A DNA stretch of 64,000 nucleotides from Actinotalea endophytica (GTDB lineage Bacteria; Actinomycetota; Actinomycetes; Actinomycetales; Cellulomonadaceae), in contig NZ_JAOVZU010000005.1 of NCBI RefSeq assembly GCF_025717005.1, positions 1 through 64,000 on the forward strand, written 5' to 3'. Positions 51,388 to 60,454 of the stretch are shown here, piece by piece. Position 1 is the first letter of the stretch, and each line of letters starts with the position of its first letter. The notes under the pieces were generated by a model. It searched no databases and was not told where the DNA came from. It saw nothing but the letters and a program-made list of their open reading frames with translations. The translations under genes and the position numbers were made by a program.

Positions 51388-51789
51388 TCACCAGCGCCGC
51401 GGCGGCTCCACGCCGCCGGACAGGCCCTCGTGCGGGCGGGGTGGGGGAGGCTCGTCGGCGGGTTGCTCGTCCAGCACCGCCGTGGCGTGCACCCGCCAGG
51501 CCCACCGCAGGAGCGCACCGCCCGCGGCGACGGTCGCGCACAGCGTGAGGAAGACGAGCAGCGCCAGTGGGCTCCCCTCCCGGTGGCGGATCACCATGGC
51601 GGCGACGAGGTAGCCGACCACGAGCCCGACGGCCACGGTCAGCCACTGGGCCCGGCCGAGGGTGGCCTCGCGGGGCGTCCGGCGCGGCCGCGGCCGCAGG
51701 GCGAGGACGACGGACGTCACCACCAGCAGCGGGACCGTGATCTGGACGAGCCAGAGCACGAGGCCGCCGACGCCGGTCAGCTGGGGCAC
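51388..51789 (-). CDS. Small membrane protein of unknown function
   Basis: A 133-residue protein with three hydrophobic segments (VGGLVLWLVQITVPLLVVTSVVLAL, WLTVAVGLVVGYLVAAMVI, LALLVFLTLCATVAAGGALL) and a Pro/Arg-rich tail. It starts 1 nt after the MMPL stop with GTG and so is translated with the transporter. No family is recognised; it may be a partner of the transporter. Confidence 0.7.
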   Translation of the reverse strand: MPQLTGVGGLVLWLVQITVPLLVVTSVVLALRPRPRRTPREATLGRAQWLTVAVGLVVGYLVAAMVIRHREGSPLALLVFLTLCATVAAGGALLRWAWRVHATAVLDEQPADEPPPPRPHEGLSGGVEPPRRW

Positions 51790-51790
51790 G

Positions 51791-54028
51791 TCAGTGCTCG
51801 ATCGCGATCCGGCGGGTCGCCCGGAGCAGCCACGCGGGCGCCCACCAGTTCGCCCGGCCGAGCACCGTCATGGTCGCGGGGACGAGCAGCATGCGCACGA
51901 GGGTGGCGTCGATGATCACCGCGACGGCCAGCGAGAAGCCGACCTCCTTGATGATCAGCAGCTTGCCGAACACGAAGCCCGTGAACACCACGACGATGAT
52001 CACCGCCGCCGAGGTGATGATCCGGCCGGACCGCTGCAGGCCTCGGCGGACGGCCTCGTCGTTGCCGGCGCCCTTGTCCCACGCCTCCTTGATCCGGGAG
52101 AGCAGGAAGACCTCGTAGTCCATCGCCAGCCCGAACGCGAACGCGACGACCATCGCGAGCACGTACGTCTCGATCCCACCGGTCGAGGTGAAACCGAGCA
52201 GGTCCTGCAGGTGCCCGTCCTGGAACGCCCACACCAGCACGCCGAGCGACGCCGAGAGCGAGAGCACGTTGGTGAGCAGCGCCTTGACCGGGATCACCAG
52301 CGAGCGGGTCATCAGGAACAGCAGCACGAGCGTCGCGACGACGACGATCGCGACCGCCCACCACACGCGGTCGAGCAGCGCGTCGAGGAAGTCGATCTGC
52401 GTGGCGGCCTGACCGGTGACCCAGGTCGGGAACGGAGCATCGAGCGCGCGCAGCGCGCGGACGGCGTCGACCGCGTCCGGACCGCCCGGGTCGTCGGTGT
52501 CGACCCGTACCGGGAGGACCACGTAGCCGCCGATCGCCTGGGGCGGGTCGACCGACGCGATCTCGGGGAGGGCGGCGACCTCCGAGCTCCAGTCGGTCAC
52601 GTCCTCGAGCGGCGCCTCGGCGACGACCCACGCCGTCGCCGACTCCGACGCCGGGTACTGGTCCGCGATGGTCTGCAGGTACTCGCTCTGGTCGGAGCCG
52701 CGGGGCAGGAGCTCGACCGAGGAGTTGCGCAGCTGCAGGTGCCCGAGCGGGAGGGCGAGCACGGCGAGGACGCCGAGCGTGCCGATCATGACGAGCCAGG
52801 GGCGGCGCTGCACCCAGCCGGCGAGGCGGGAGAAGACGCCTTCCTCCGAGGTGACGTCGCCCGTGCGGCGGATGAGCCCGCGCAGCCCGGGCACCCGGCC
52901 GATCAGCCCGGGCTTGATCAGGCGGCGACCGGAGAGCACCAGCAGCGCCGGGACCAGGGTCGTCGCGGAGAGGATCGCGACCACGATCACCGCGACGCCC
53001 GCGGCGGAGACCGCGCGCAGGATCGACGGCTTGAACACGAGCAGGCCGCTGATCGCGATGGCGACGGTGAGCGCGGAGAAGGTCACGGTGCGGCCGGCGG
53101 TGTGCATCGTGGTGCGCATCGCGCGTTGCACGGCGCCGTCCCCGCGACGTCGGCGCACGGCCCGGCCGCCGTCGTCGTCGACCAGGGCGTGCAGCTCCTC
53201 GCGGTACCGCGACACGATGAGCAGGCCGTAGTCGATCGACAGGCCGAGCCCGAGGATGGTCACCACGTTGACCACCGACGCGTCCATCTCGAGCCAGTAG
53301 GACAGTGCGAGCACGCTGCCGAGGCCGCCTGCGATCGAGGCGATGGCGCCGATCAGCGGCATGCTCGCGGACAGCAGACCGCCGAAGACGAGCACCATGA
53401 CGAACAGCGCGACCGGCAGGGCGATCCGCTCGCCGGTCTGCAGGTCCTTCTCGACCTGGTCGGTGATCTCCTTGACGATCAGCGTCTCGCCGCCGACCTG
53501 CCCGGTCACCGTGGTGCCGACGGCGTCGCTCAGCTCGCCGGGGATGGCCGCCAGCTGCTCCTCGACGGCGGCGAGCGCTGTCTCCTCGACGGTCGCATCC
53601 AGGCCGTGCTCGAGCTCGACGACGACCAGGAAGCCCTGCCCGTCCTGGGCCAGGAGGCCGGCGACCGCGGGGTTGGCGGGCCCGTCCGGGACCACGTACG
53701 GGTCGATCACCGAGGCGACGCCGTCGATCGCCGCCAGGTCGGTGCGCGCCGCGGCCATCGCGTCCGGGAGCGCCGGGTCCGCCGGGTCCACGCCGTCCAC
53801 CGCGAGGCTCAGCGAGGGGCCCGTGGTGGTCTCGGTGTCGATGATCTCGTTGGCGATCGCGCTCTCCGAGCCCGGGACGCCCGGGGCACCGGTGTGCAGG
53901 CGGTCGAAGAGCGTCTCGCCGGTCACGTCGGTGAGGGTCACGGCGAAGCACCCGAGCGTCAGGACGAGCCAGACGAGGATCACCGTCTTGGGGTGACGCG
54001 CGATCTGTGCGCCCAGCCGGTCGAACAC
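51791..54028 (-). CDS. MMPL/RND-family membrane transporter
   Basis: A 745-residue transporter with two repeats of six helices, each with a large external loop. TM1 is VILVWLVLTLGCFAV; the first core has LGLGLSIDYGLLIVSRYREEL and the second has FAFGLAMDYEVFLLSRIKE, the MMPL signatures with the Asp-Tyr pair that carries protons. Such proteins export lipids or drugs. The start GTG at 54028 lacks a strong Shine-Dalgarno sequence, and the long frame upstream to 54340 is Arg/Pro-rich and not family-like. rarA diverges to its right. Confidence 0.88.
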   Translation of the reverse strand: MFDRLGAQIARHPKTVILVWLVLTLGCFAVTLTDVTGETLFDRLHTGAPGVPGSESAIANEIIDTETTTGPSLSLAVDGVDPADPALPDAMAAARTDLAAIDGVASVIDPYVVPDGPANPAVAGLLAQDGQGFLVVVELEHGLDATVEETALAAVEEQLAAIPGELSDAVGTTVTGQVGGETLIVKEITDQVEKDLQTGERIALPVALFVMVLVFGGLLSASMPLIGAIASIAGGLGSVLALSYWLEMDASVVNVVTILGLGLSIDYGLLIVSRYREELHALVDDDGGRAVRRRRGDGAVQRAMRTTMHTAGRTVTFSALTVAIAISGLLVFKPSILRAVSAAGVAVIVVAILSATTLVPALLVLSGRRLIKPGLIGRVPGLRGLIRRTGDVTSEEGVFSRLAGWVQRRPWLVMIGTLGVLAVLALPLGHLQLRNSSVELLPRGSDQSEYLQTIADQYPASESATAWVVAEAPLEDVTDWSSEVAALPEIASVDPPQAIGGYVVLPVRVDTDDPGGPDAVDAVRALRALDAPFPTWVTGQAATQIDFLDALLDRVWWAVAIVVVATLVLLFLMTRSLVIPVKALLTNVLSLSASLGVLVWAFQDGHLQDLLGFTSTGGIETYVLAMVVAFAFGLAMDYEVFLLSRIKEAWDKGAGNDEAVRRGLQRSGRIITSAAVIIVVVFTGFVFGKLLIIKEVGFSLAVAVIIDATLVRMLLVPATMTVLGRANWWAPAWLLRATRRIAIEH

Positions 54029-54168
54029 GTCGCCAGCATTCCAGGTCCGGGGGAGGTGGCGCACGTCACTGCGTGTCCGGTTGGGGTGCGGTGCGTCCGG
54101 CCCGTTGCGCTGCGCCGCGTCCCCGGGGCGCGGCCGGGTGCGTGCGCGGGCGGGTGGGTGGCGGTGCG

Positions 54169-54174
54169 TAGGCT
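54169..54174 (+). promoter_or_regulatory. -10 box for leaderless rarA
   Basis: TAGGCT ends 6 nt before the GTG at 54181; no Shine-Dalgarno sequence. Confidence 0.5.
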
Positions 54175-54180
54175 TCGCCC

Positions 54181-55545
54181 GTGGACCTGTTCGATGCGGC
54201 GGTGACGACCGACGCCGGTCTTCCCGCGGCCGGTGACGGAGCGCCGCTGGCCGTCCGGATGCGTCCGCGAACCTTGGACGAGGTCGCCGGGCAGGGTCAC
54301 CTCCTGGCGCCGGGCTCGCCGCTGAGGCGGCTCGTCGCACCTGGCGAGGAGGCCCGTCGCGCCGCCCCGTCCTCCGTCGTGCTCTGGGGCCCGCCGGGGA
54401 CCGGGAAGACCACGCTCGCGTACCTCGTGGCGGCCGTCGCCGGGCGGCGGTTCGTCGAGCTGTCGGGCGTGACGTCCGGGGTCAAGGACGTCCGTGCGGT
54501 GGTGGAGGACGCCCGTCGGGTGCTGGCGACCGGCGGGCCGGAGACCGTGCTCTTCATCGACGAGGTGCACCGGTTCTCCTCGACCCAGCAGGACGCGCTG
54601 CTGCCGAGCGTGGAGAACCGGTGGGTGACGCTGGTCGCGGCGACCACCGAGAACCCGAGCTTCTCGGTCGTCTCGCCGTTGCTCTCGCGGTCCTTGCTGC
54701 TCACGCTGCGCCCGCTCGGCACCGAGGACGTGCGGATGCTGGTCCGCCGCGCCGTCGACGACGACCGGGGGCTGGCCGGTGCCGTGACGCTGGACGAGGA
54801 CGCCGAGGAGCACCTGCTCCGGCTCGCTGGTGGCGATGCGCGCAAGGCCCTGACGATCCTCGAGGCGGCGGCCGGTGCCGCACTGGACGGCCACCGCGAC
54901 CCGGGGCCGGCCGCGGTCGACCTGGCGACCGTCGAGCGTGCGGTGGACACGGCTGCGGTGCGCTACGACCGTGCCGGGGACCAGCACTACGACGTCGCGA
55001 GCGCGTTCATCAAGTCGATGCGCGGTTCCGACGTGGACGCCGCGCTGCACTACCTCGCCCGGATGGTGGTCGCGGGAGAGGACCCGCGGTTCATCGCCCG
55101 TCGGATCGTGATCGCTGCCTCCGAGGAGGTCGGGATGGCCGACCCGTCGGCGCTGCAGACGGCCGTCGCCGCGGCACAGGCGGTCCAGCTGATCGGCATG
55201 CCGGAGGCGCGGATCGTGCTCGCCGAGGCGGTCGTGCACGTCGCGACGGCGCCGAAGTCCAACGCGTCGTACGCGGCGATCGACGCCGCGATCGCCGACG
55301 TCCGGGCCGGCCGGATCGGTGCCGTCCCGGCGCACCTGCGGGACGCCCACTACGCCGGCGCCGAGCGGATCGGCCACGGCGCGGGGTACCGGTACGCGCA
55401 CGACGAGCCGCACGCGGTCGCGGCGCAGCAGTACCTGCCCGACGAGCTGCGCGGTGCGCGGTACTACGCTCCCTCGGACCGTGGCTACGAGCGCCAGGTC
55501 GCCGAGCGGCTCGCCCGGATCCGCGAGGTTCTCGACCAGGGCTGA
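54181..55545 (+). CDS. rarA: Replication-associated recombination ATPase RarA/MgsA
   Basis: A 454-residue clamp-loader-like AAA+ protein acting at stalled replication forks. Near residue 20 lies [21 protein letters not shown]; Walker A is GPPGTGKTT (from residue 70, K76), Walker B is LFIDEVHRF, and sensor 1 is [11 protein letters not shown]. The C-terminal tetramerisation domain has [22 protein letters not shown] and [11 protein letters not shown]. The GTG start is supported by the -10 box 6 nt upstream. It is a single gene; rpsD follows with its own promoter. Confidence 0.95.
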   Translation: MDLFDAAVTTDAGLPAAGDGAPLAVRMRPRTLDEVAGQGHLLAPGSPLRRLVAPGEEARRAAPSSVVLWGPPGTGKTTLAYLVAAVAGRRFVELSGVTSGVKDVRAVVEDARRVLATGGPETVLFIDEVHRFSSTQQDALLPSVENRWVTLVAATTENPSFSVVSPLLSRSLLLTLRPLGTEDVRMLVRRAVDDDRGLAGAVTLDEDAEEHLLRLAGGDARKALTILEAAAGAALDGHRDPGPAAVDLATVERAVDTAAVRYDRAGDQHYDVASAFIKSMRGSDVDAALHYLARMVVAGEDPRFIARRIVIAASEEVGMADPSALQTAVAAAQAVQLIGMPEARIVLAEAVVHVATAPKSNASYAAIDAAIADVRAGRIGAVPAHLRDAHYAGAERIGHGAGYRYAHDEPHAVAAQQYLPDELRGARYYAPSDRGYERQVAERLARIREVLDQG

Positions 55546-55580
55546 CCCGGCGCCGGTGCACCGCCCGCCCGGCGTTCCGG

Positions 55581-55586
55581 TATGAT
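55581..55586 (+). promoter_or_regulatory. -10 box for rpsD
   Basis: TATGAT, close to consensus, starting a leader of about 115-120 nt before the rpsD ATG. Confidence 0.55.
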
Positions 55587-55593
55587 TGCGAGG

Positions 55594-55710
55594 TTGCCCG
55601 CTCACGGGCACGCCCTGGGGACCTCAGCCGCATCACGAAGGTCGGTCCCACTCCCGCCGGGAATCCGCCCGTCGCGGGATGTGCCACGACAACGACAGGA
55701 CGAACACCGC
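55594..55710 (+). promoter_or_regulatory. Structured rpsD leader
   Basis: The long leader holds a hairpin GCCCG (55596-55600)/CGGGC (55605-55609) and further GC-rich self-complementary segments near 55650-55680. S4 represses its own synthesis in other bacteria through its leader; a similar control here is possible. Other leaders in this window are far shorter. Confidence 0.35.
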
Positions 55711-56337
55711 ATGACCAAGGTGACCCGCGCGCGCCGTCAGGTGCGCCTCTCTCGCGCCCTGGGCCTGGCGCTCACCCCCAAGGCCGTCAAGCACTTCGAG
55801 AAGCGGCCCTACCCGCCCGGCGAGCACGGCCGCGCCCGTCGCCGCACCGAGTCGGACTACGCGGTCCGGCTGCGTGAGAAGCAGCGGCTCCGCGCCCAGT
55901 ACGGCCTGCGCGAGAAGCAGCTGGCCCGTGCGTTCGAGGAGGCCAAGAAGCACTCCGGTCTGACCGGTGAGGCGCTGGTCGAGAACCTCGAGACCCGTCT
56001 CGACGCGCTCGTGCTGCGCGCCGGCTTCGCCCGGACGATCCTCCAGGCGCGCCAGGCCGTGGTGCACCGCCACATCCTGGTGGACGGCAAGATCGTCGAC
56101 CGCCCGTCGGCCCAGGTGAAGATCGGCCAGACCATCCAGGTCAAGCCGCGCAGCCAGACCACCGTCCCGTTCCAGATCGCCGCCGCCGGCGCGCACCGCG
56201 ACGTGCTGCCCGCCGTGCCCGGCTACCTGGACGTCCAGCTCGAGAAGCTCTCCGCGGTCCTGACCCGGCGCCCGAAGCGCGCCGAGGTGCCGGTGACCTG
56301 CGACGTGCAGCTGGTCGTCGAGTACTACTCGCGCTGA
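55711..56337 (+). CDS. rpsD: 30S ribosomal protein S4
   Basis: A 208-residue primary rRNA-binding protein of the small subunit. It has RAQYGLREKQL, the S4 RNA-binding domain from about residue 94 (ETRLDALVLRAGFA) to HILVDGKIVDRPS, and a C-terminal VEYYSR. No cysteines are present in the N-terminal region, so it is the zinc-free form. The gene is alone, away from the alpha operon, as in other actinobacteria with this form. A strong terminator follows. Confidence 0.97.
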   Translation: MTKVTRARRQVRLSRALGLALTPKAVKHFEKRPYPPGEHGRARRRTESDYAVRLREKQRLRAQYGLREKQLARAFEEAKKHSGLTGEALVENLETRLDALVLRAGFARTILQARQAVVHRHILVDGKIVDRPSAQVKIGQTIQVKPRSQTTVPFQIAAAGAHRDVLPAVPGYLDVQLEKLSAVLTRRPKRAEVPVTCDVQLVVEYYSR

Positions 56338-56350
56338 GTCCGCGAACCGA

Positions 56351-56381
56351 CGCCCCGCCTCCGCGTGCCGGAGGCGGGGCG
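56351..56381 (+). terminator. Strong terminator after rpsD
   Basis: CGCCCCGCCTCCG (56351-56363) pairs perfectly with CGGAGGCGGGGCG (56369-56381), loop of 5, then TCGTCGTTCC. It is the longest perfect stem seen in the window. Confidence 0.8.
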
Positions 56382-56429
56382 TCGTCGTTCCCCCCGTCTG
56401 TCGCGTTCTCGGCGCGAGCCGCTCCCGAG

Positions 56430-56435
56430 TAGGGT
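56430..56435 (+). promoter_or_regulatory. -10 box upstream of the DUF948 gene
   Basis: TAGGGT, 34 bp before the ATG at 56470. Confidence 0.4.
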
Positions 56436-56469
56436 CGGGGGGTCGTCCCCGTCCAGGAAGGATCCTCCG

Positions 56470-56838
56470 ATGTCGGTGTCTCTCGGTGACGTCGCCGGTC
56501 TGATCGGCGCACTCGTCTTCCTGCTCCTGGTGGGATTCCTCGCGTTGCCGCTGATCCGCCTGTCGCAGGTGTTCGACGAGGCCCGGATCGCCGTCAAGGA
56601 GATGACCGAGCACACCCTGCCCGTGATCGACGAGGCGGCGACGACCATCGCGACCACCAACGTCCAGCTGGCCAAGGTCGACCAGATGACCACGTCGGCG
56701 GCCGAGATCACGCAGAACGTGTCGGCGCTGACGGCGCTCGTCTCGGCGACGGTCGGTGGTCCGCTGATCAAGGTCGCGGCGTTCAGCTACGGCGTGCGCC
56801 GGGCGATGTCGGACCTGGCGGCGAAGGTGCGCCGCTGA
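56470..56838 (+). CDS. DUF948-family membrane-associated protein
   Basis: A 122-residue protein with one N-terminal helix (LIGALVFLLLVGFLALPLIRL) and a long helix with coiled-coil character (IDEAATTIATTNVQLAKVDQM), the pattern of DUF948 proteins. Its function is unknown. The ATG has AGGAAGGA with suitable spacing. Together with the next gene it precedes alaS, a common actinobacterial arrangement. Confidence 0.85.
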   Translation: MSVSLGDVAGLIGALVFLLLVGFLALPLIRLSQVFDEARIAVKEMTEHTLPVIDEAATTIATTNVQLAKVDQMTTSAAEITQNVSALTALVSATVGGPLIKVAAFSYGVRRAMSDLAAKVRR

Positions 56839-57197
56839 TGCGTCGGCTCTTCTGGATGGGCGTCGGCGCGGCGGCCACCGTGGCGGTCGCGCAGCGCCTG
56901 CGCACCGCGTGGCGCAAGTACACGCCCGAGGGTGTCGCCGAGCAGGTCGAGCAGGCAGGGGAGTCGGCCGTCGCGGCGGGTCGTAGCGCGCTGGACACCT
57001 TCGTCCAGGCGTTCCGGACCCGCGAGCGCGACCTCACCGCCCAGCTCCTCGTGACTCCTGAGGGCGGCGACCCGTCCGCCGTGTTCCACCGGACGGGCAA
57101 GCCGGCCGCGCAGCCGTCGGCGCCCACGGATCCCGCGGCCGAGCGCGCGCGGCCCGCAGGCCGCGTCGACCCGGACGAGCCGTTGTACGACTTCTGA
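56838..57197 (+). CDS. Conserved small protein upstream of alaS (DUF6167-like)
   Basis: A 119-residue protein with a short hydrophobic N-terminus (FWMGVGAAATVAVA), an amphipathic helix (QVEQAGESAVAAGRSALDTF) and a disordered tail ending LYDF. The ATG shares one base with the previous stop. A homologue lies at this place in many actinobacteria; I name the family from memory. No function is known. Confidence 0.75.
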   Translation: MRRLFWMGVGAAATVAVAQRLRTAWRKYTPEGVAEQVEQAGESAVAAGRSALDTFVQAFRTRERDLTAQLLVTPEGGDPSAVFHRTGKPAAQPSAPTDPAAERARPAGRVDPDEPLYDF

Positions 57198-57203
57198 CCG
57201 CCG

Positions 57204-57223
57204 GGTCGGGCCGGGCCCCGACC
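57204..57223 (+). terminator. Hairpin upstream of alaS
   Basis: GGTCGGG (57204-57210) pairs with CCCGACC (57217-57223), loop of 6, in the 92-bp gap before alaS. It may be a weak terminator or attenuator. Confidence 0.4.
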
Positions 57224-57289
57224 GGCGATCGCGACCCCCGACCCAGGTGGGAGGCGACGAGCCACCCACGCACCGACAACGAGGACACC

Positions 57290-59950
57290 ATGCTCACCTC
57301 CGAGATCCGACGTCGCTGGCTGGCGTTCTTCGAGCAGCGCGGACACACCGTGGTCCCGTCCGCCTCGCTCGTCTCGCCCGACCCGTCGACGCTCTTCACG
57401 ATCGCCGGCATGGTCCCGTTCATCCCGTACATGCTCGGTCGGGAGACCCCGCCGTGGCCGCGCGCGACGAGCGTGCAGAAGTGCGTCCGCACGCCGGACA
57501 TCGACGAGGTCGGCAAGACCACCCGGCACGGCACGTTCTTCCAGATGAACGGCAACTTCTCGTTCGGCGACTACTTCAAGGAAGGCGCGATCGAGTACGC
57601 CTGGGAGCTCGTCACGGGTTCGCAGGACGACGGGTGCTACGGGTTCGACCCGGACAAGGTCTGGGTGACGGTCTACGAGGAGGACGACGAGGCCGCAGCG
57701 CTGTGGCGCAAGGTCGCGGGCATCCCCGAGCACCGCATCCAGCGCCGCGACAAGAAGGACAACTACTGGCACACCGGCCAGCCGGGCCCCGCGGGCCCGT
57801 GCTCGGAGATCTACATCGACCGCGGTGCGGCCTACGGCCCTGAGGGCGGGCCCATCGTGGACGAGGACCGGTTCCTGGAGATCTGGAACCTGGTCTTCAT
57901 GCAGTACGCGATCGACGACGTCAAGGCCAAGGACCAGTTCCGGATCACCGGCGACCTGAAGTCCAAGAACATCGACACGGGCATGGGTCTGGAGCGCACC
58001 GCCTACCTGCTCCAGGGCGTGGACAACCTCTACGAGATCGACGAGGTGTTCCCGGTCATCAAGGCCGCCGAGGAGATCTCCGGGAAGCGGTACGGGGCCG
58101 ACCACGACGACGACGTGCGGTTCCGGGTCGTGGCCGACCACGTGCGCAGCACGCTGATGCTGATCGGGGACGGCATCACGCCGTCCAACGAGGGCCGTGG
58201 GTACGTGCTGCGCCGGCTGCTGCGGCGCTCGGTGCGCGCGATGCGCCTGCTCGGTGTGGACGAGCCCTCGCTGCCGCACCTGCTGCCGGTGTCCCGCGAC
58301 GCGATGGGCCAGTCCTACCCCGAGCTGGTCAGCGGCTTCGACCGGATCAGCCGTGCCGCGTACGCGGAGGAGGAGGCGTTCCGCCGGACCCTCGTGGCGG
58401 GCACGACGATCCTCGACACGGCCGTGAAGGCCGCCAAGAAGGCCGGCGACACGATGCTCGGCGGCGAGCAGGCGTTCGCCCTGCACGACACGTACGGCTT
58501 CCCGATCGACCTGACCCTCGAGATGGCGGCCGAGCAGGGGCTGAAGGTCGACGAGCAGGGTTTCCGTGACCTGATGCGCGAGCAGCGCGAGCGCGCCCGC
58601 GCCGACGCGAAGTCGAAGAAGGGCGGCCACGCGGACCTCACCGTCTTCCGCGAGCTGCGGGAGGCGGGCGCCACCCCGTTCACCGGCTACACCGAGCTCA
58701 CCACCGCGACCACGGTGCGGGCGCTGCTGCGCGACGGCGGTCTGATCGCCACGGCTGCTGCGGGTGAGACGGTCGACGTGGTGCTCGAGCTGACGCCGTT
58801 CTACGCGGAGTCCGGCGGCCAGGAGTCCGACTCGGGTGTGATCACCGGCGACGGCCTGCGCCTGGACGTCCTCGACGTGCAGCGCCCCGTGAAGGGCCTG
58901 ATCGTGCACACGGTGCGGGTCGTCGAGGGCGAGGTCCGGCACGGTCAGGAGGTGCTCGCGCAGGTCGACCCCGAGTGGCGGCTCGGCGCGCGGCAGGCGC
59001 ACTCCGGGACGCACGTCGTGCACGCCGCGCTGCGTGAGGTGCTCGGCCCGAACGCGCTGCAGTCCGGGTCGTACAACAAGCCCGGGTACCTGCGCCTGGA
59101 CTTCTCCTGGAACCAGGCCCTCTCCGCCGCGGCGCGCAGCGAGATCGAGGACGTCGCCAACCGTGCGATCCGCGAGGACCTCGGTGTCCAGTGGCAGTAC
59201 ATGTCGCTGCCCGAGGCGAAGGAGTGGGGCGCGATCGCGCTGTTCGGCGAGACGTACGACGAGCAGGTCCGCGTCGTGGAGATCGGTGGGCCGTGGTCGC
59301 GTGAGCTGTGCGGCGGCACGCACGTGGACCACTCGAGCCAGATCGGGCTCGTGACCCTGACCGGCGAGTCGTCGGTCGGGTCGGGCTCGCGACGGGTCGA
59401 GGCGCTGGTCGGGCTCGAGGCCTTCCACCACCTGGCGAAGGAACGTGCGCTGGTCGCGACCCTGAGCGACACCCTCAAGACGCGCCCGGAGGACCTGCCC
59501 GAGCGGGTCGCGGGCTTGGCGGCCCGTCTGCGCGAGGCCGAGAAGGAGCTCGCCGCGATCCGGACCGAGCGCCTGCTCGCCGGCGCGGGGGCCCTGGCGG
59601 AGTCCGCCCAGCAGGTGGGTGGGGTCCGGCTCGTCACGGCGGCCGTCGGTGACGTGTCGTCCGCTGACGACCTGCGAACCCTGGCGCTCGAGGTCCGGGG
59701 CCGGATGGGGGAGAGCGCTGCGGTGGTGGCCGCGGGCGGGGTCGCGGGCGGGCGCCCGGTGGTCGTGGTCGCGACGAATGCCGCGGCTCGCGACGCCGGT
59801 CTGGCGGCAGGTGCGCTGGCGAAGGCGGCCGCGGCGGTGCTCGGCGGAGGAGGCGGGGGCAAGCCCGACGTCGCGCAGGGCGGCGGCACGGACGCGTCCC
59901 GGCTGCCGGCCGCGATGGACGCGCTCCGGGCCCAGGTCCAGGGCACCTGA
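57290..59950 (+). CDS. alaS: Alanyl-tRNA synthetase
   Basis: An 886-residue class II synthetase. The N-terminal catalytic part has FTIAGMVPFIPYMLG and FQMNGNFSFGDYF (motif 2 region), plus DTGMGLERTAYLLQG (motif 3). The editing domain has HSGTHVVHAAL and CGGTHVDHS with its metal ligands, and a C-terminal DHHA1-type domain ends the protein. The ATG at 57290 has GAGGA with 4-nt spacing. ruvX, mltG and aroE follow in the usual actinobacterial order. Confidence 0.97.
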   Translation: MLTSEIRRRWLAFFEQRGHTVVPSASLVSPDPSTLFTIAGMVPFIPYMLGRETPPWPRATSVQKCVRTPDIDEVGKTTRHGTFFQMNGNFSFGDYFKEGAIEYAWELVTGSQDDGCYGFDPDKVWVTVYEEDDEAAALWRKVAGIPEHRIQRRDKKDNYWHTGQPGPAGPCSEIYIDRGAAYGPEGGPIVDEDRFLEIWNLVFMQYAIDDVKAKDQFRITGDLKSKNIDTGMGLERTAYLLQGVDNLYEIDEVFPVIKAAEEISGKRYGADHDDDVRFRVVADHVRSTLMLIGDGITPSNEGRGYVLRRLLRRSVRAMRLLGVDEPSLPHLLPVSRDAMGQSYPELVSGFDRISRAAYAEEEAFRRTLVAGTTILDTAVKAAKKAGDTMLGGEQAFALHDTYGFPIDLTLEMAAEQGLKVDEQGFRDLMREQRERARADAKSKKGGHADLTVFRELREAGATPFTGYTELTTATTVRALLRDGGLIATAAAGETVDVVLELTPFYAESGGQESDSGVITGDGLRLDVLDVQRPVKGLIVHTVRVVEGEVRHGQEVLAQVDPEWRLGARQAHSGTHVVHAALREVLGPNALQSGSYNKPGYLRLDFSWNQALSAAARSEIEDVANRAIREDLGVQWQYMSLPEAKEWGAIALFGETYDEQVRVVEIGGPWSRELCGGTHVDHSSQIGLVTLTGESSVGSGSRRVEALVGLEAFHHLAKERALVATLSDTLKTRPEDLPERVAGLAARLREAEKELAAIRTERLLAGAGALAESAQQVGGVRLVTAAVGDVSSADDLRTLALEVRGRMGESAAVVAAGGVAGGRPVVVVATNAAARDAGLAAGALAKAAAAVLGGGGGGKPDVAQGGGTDASRLPAAMDALRAQVQGT

Positions 59951-59953
59951 CCC

Positions 59954-60454
59954 GTGGTCGAGCGCGGGGTGCGGCTCGCCGTCGACGTCGGCTCCGTGCG
60001 GGTCGGGGTCGCCGCGAGCGACCCCGACGGCCTTCTCGCGACGCCGGTCGAGACGGTGCCCCGTGGCGACACGGTCGAAGGCGGTGTCTCACGGCTCGTG
60101 GAGATCGTGCAAGAGCGAGACGCGGTTGTGGTGTACGTCGGGCTGCCGAGGCACCTGTCCGGTCGCGAGGGTTCGGCATCGGAGGCCGCGCGCACGTATG
60201 GTGTCCTCTTGGCTCGTGCCCTGGCACCGGTGCCCGTCCGGCTCATCGACGAGCGGATGAGCACTGTCTCGGCGCACCGTGCGATGCACGCCTCCGGACG
60301 CCCCGGGCGGCGGCAGCGCGCGGTCGTCGACCAGGCGGCTGCCGTGGTGATCCTGCAGAGCGCTCTGGACTTCGAACGCTCGACGGGTCGCCGGGCGGGC
60401 GAGCCGTGTGAATCGGACGGCGGGGGCGTGGAACAACGGGAGGTCTCCTGGTGA
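59954..60454 (+). CDS. ruvX: YqgF/RuvX RNase H-fold nuclease
   Basis: A 166-residue putative Holliday junction resolvase or rRNA-processing nuclease. The fold motifs are LAVDVGSVRVGVA, VYVGLPRHLSG, LIDERMSTV and VVDQAAAVVILQ, carrying the acidic catalytic residues. The C-terminus extends about 20 residues past the fold. The GTG starts 3 nt after the alaS stop; mltG overlaps its end by 4 nt. Confidence 0.92.
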   Translation: MVERGVRLAVDVGSVRVGVAASDPDGLLATPVETVPRGDTVEGGVSRLVEIVQERDAVVVYVGLPRHLSGREGSASEAARTYGVLLARALAPVPVRLIDERMSTVSAHRAMHASGRPGRRQRAVVDQAAAVVILQSALDFERSTGRRAGEPCESDGGGVEQREVSW

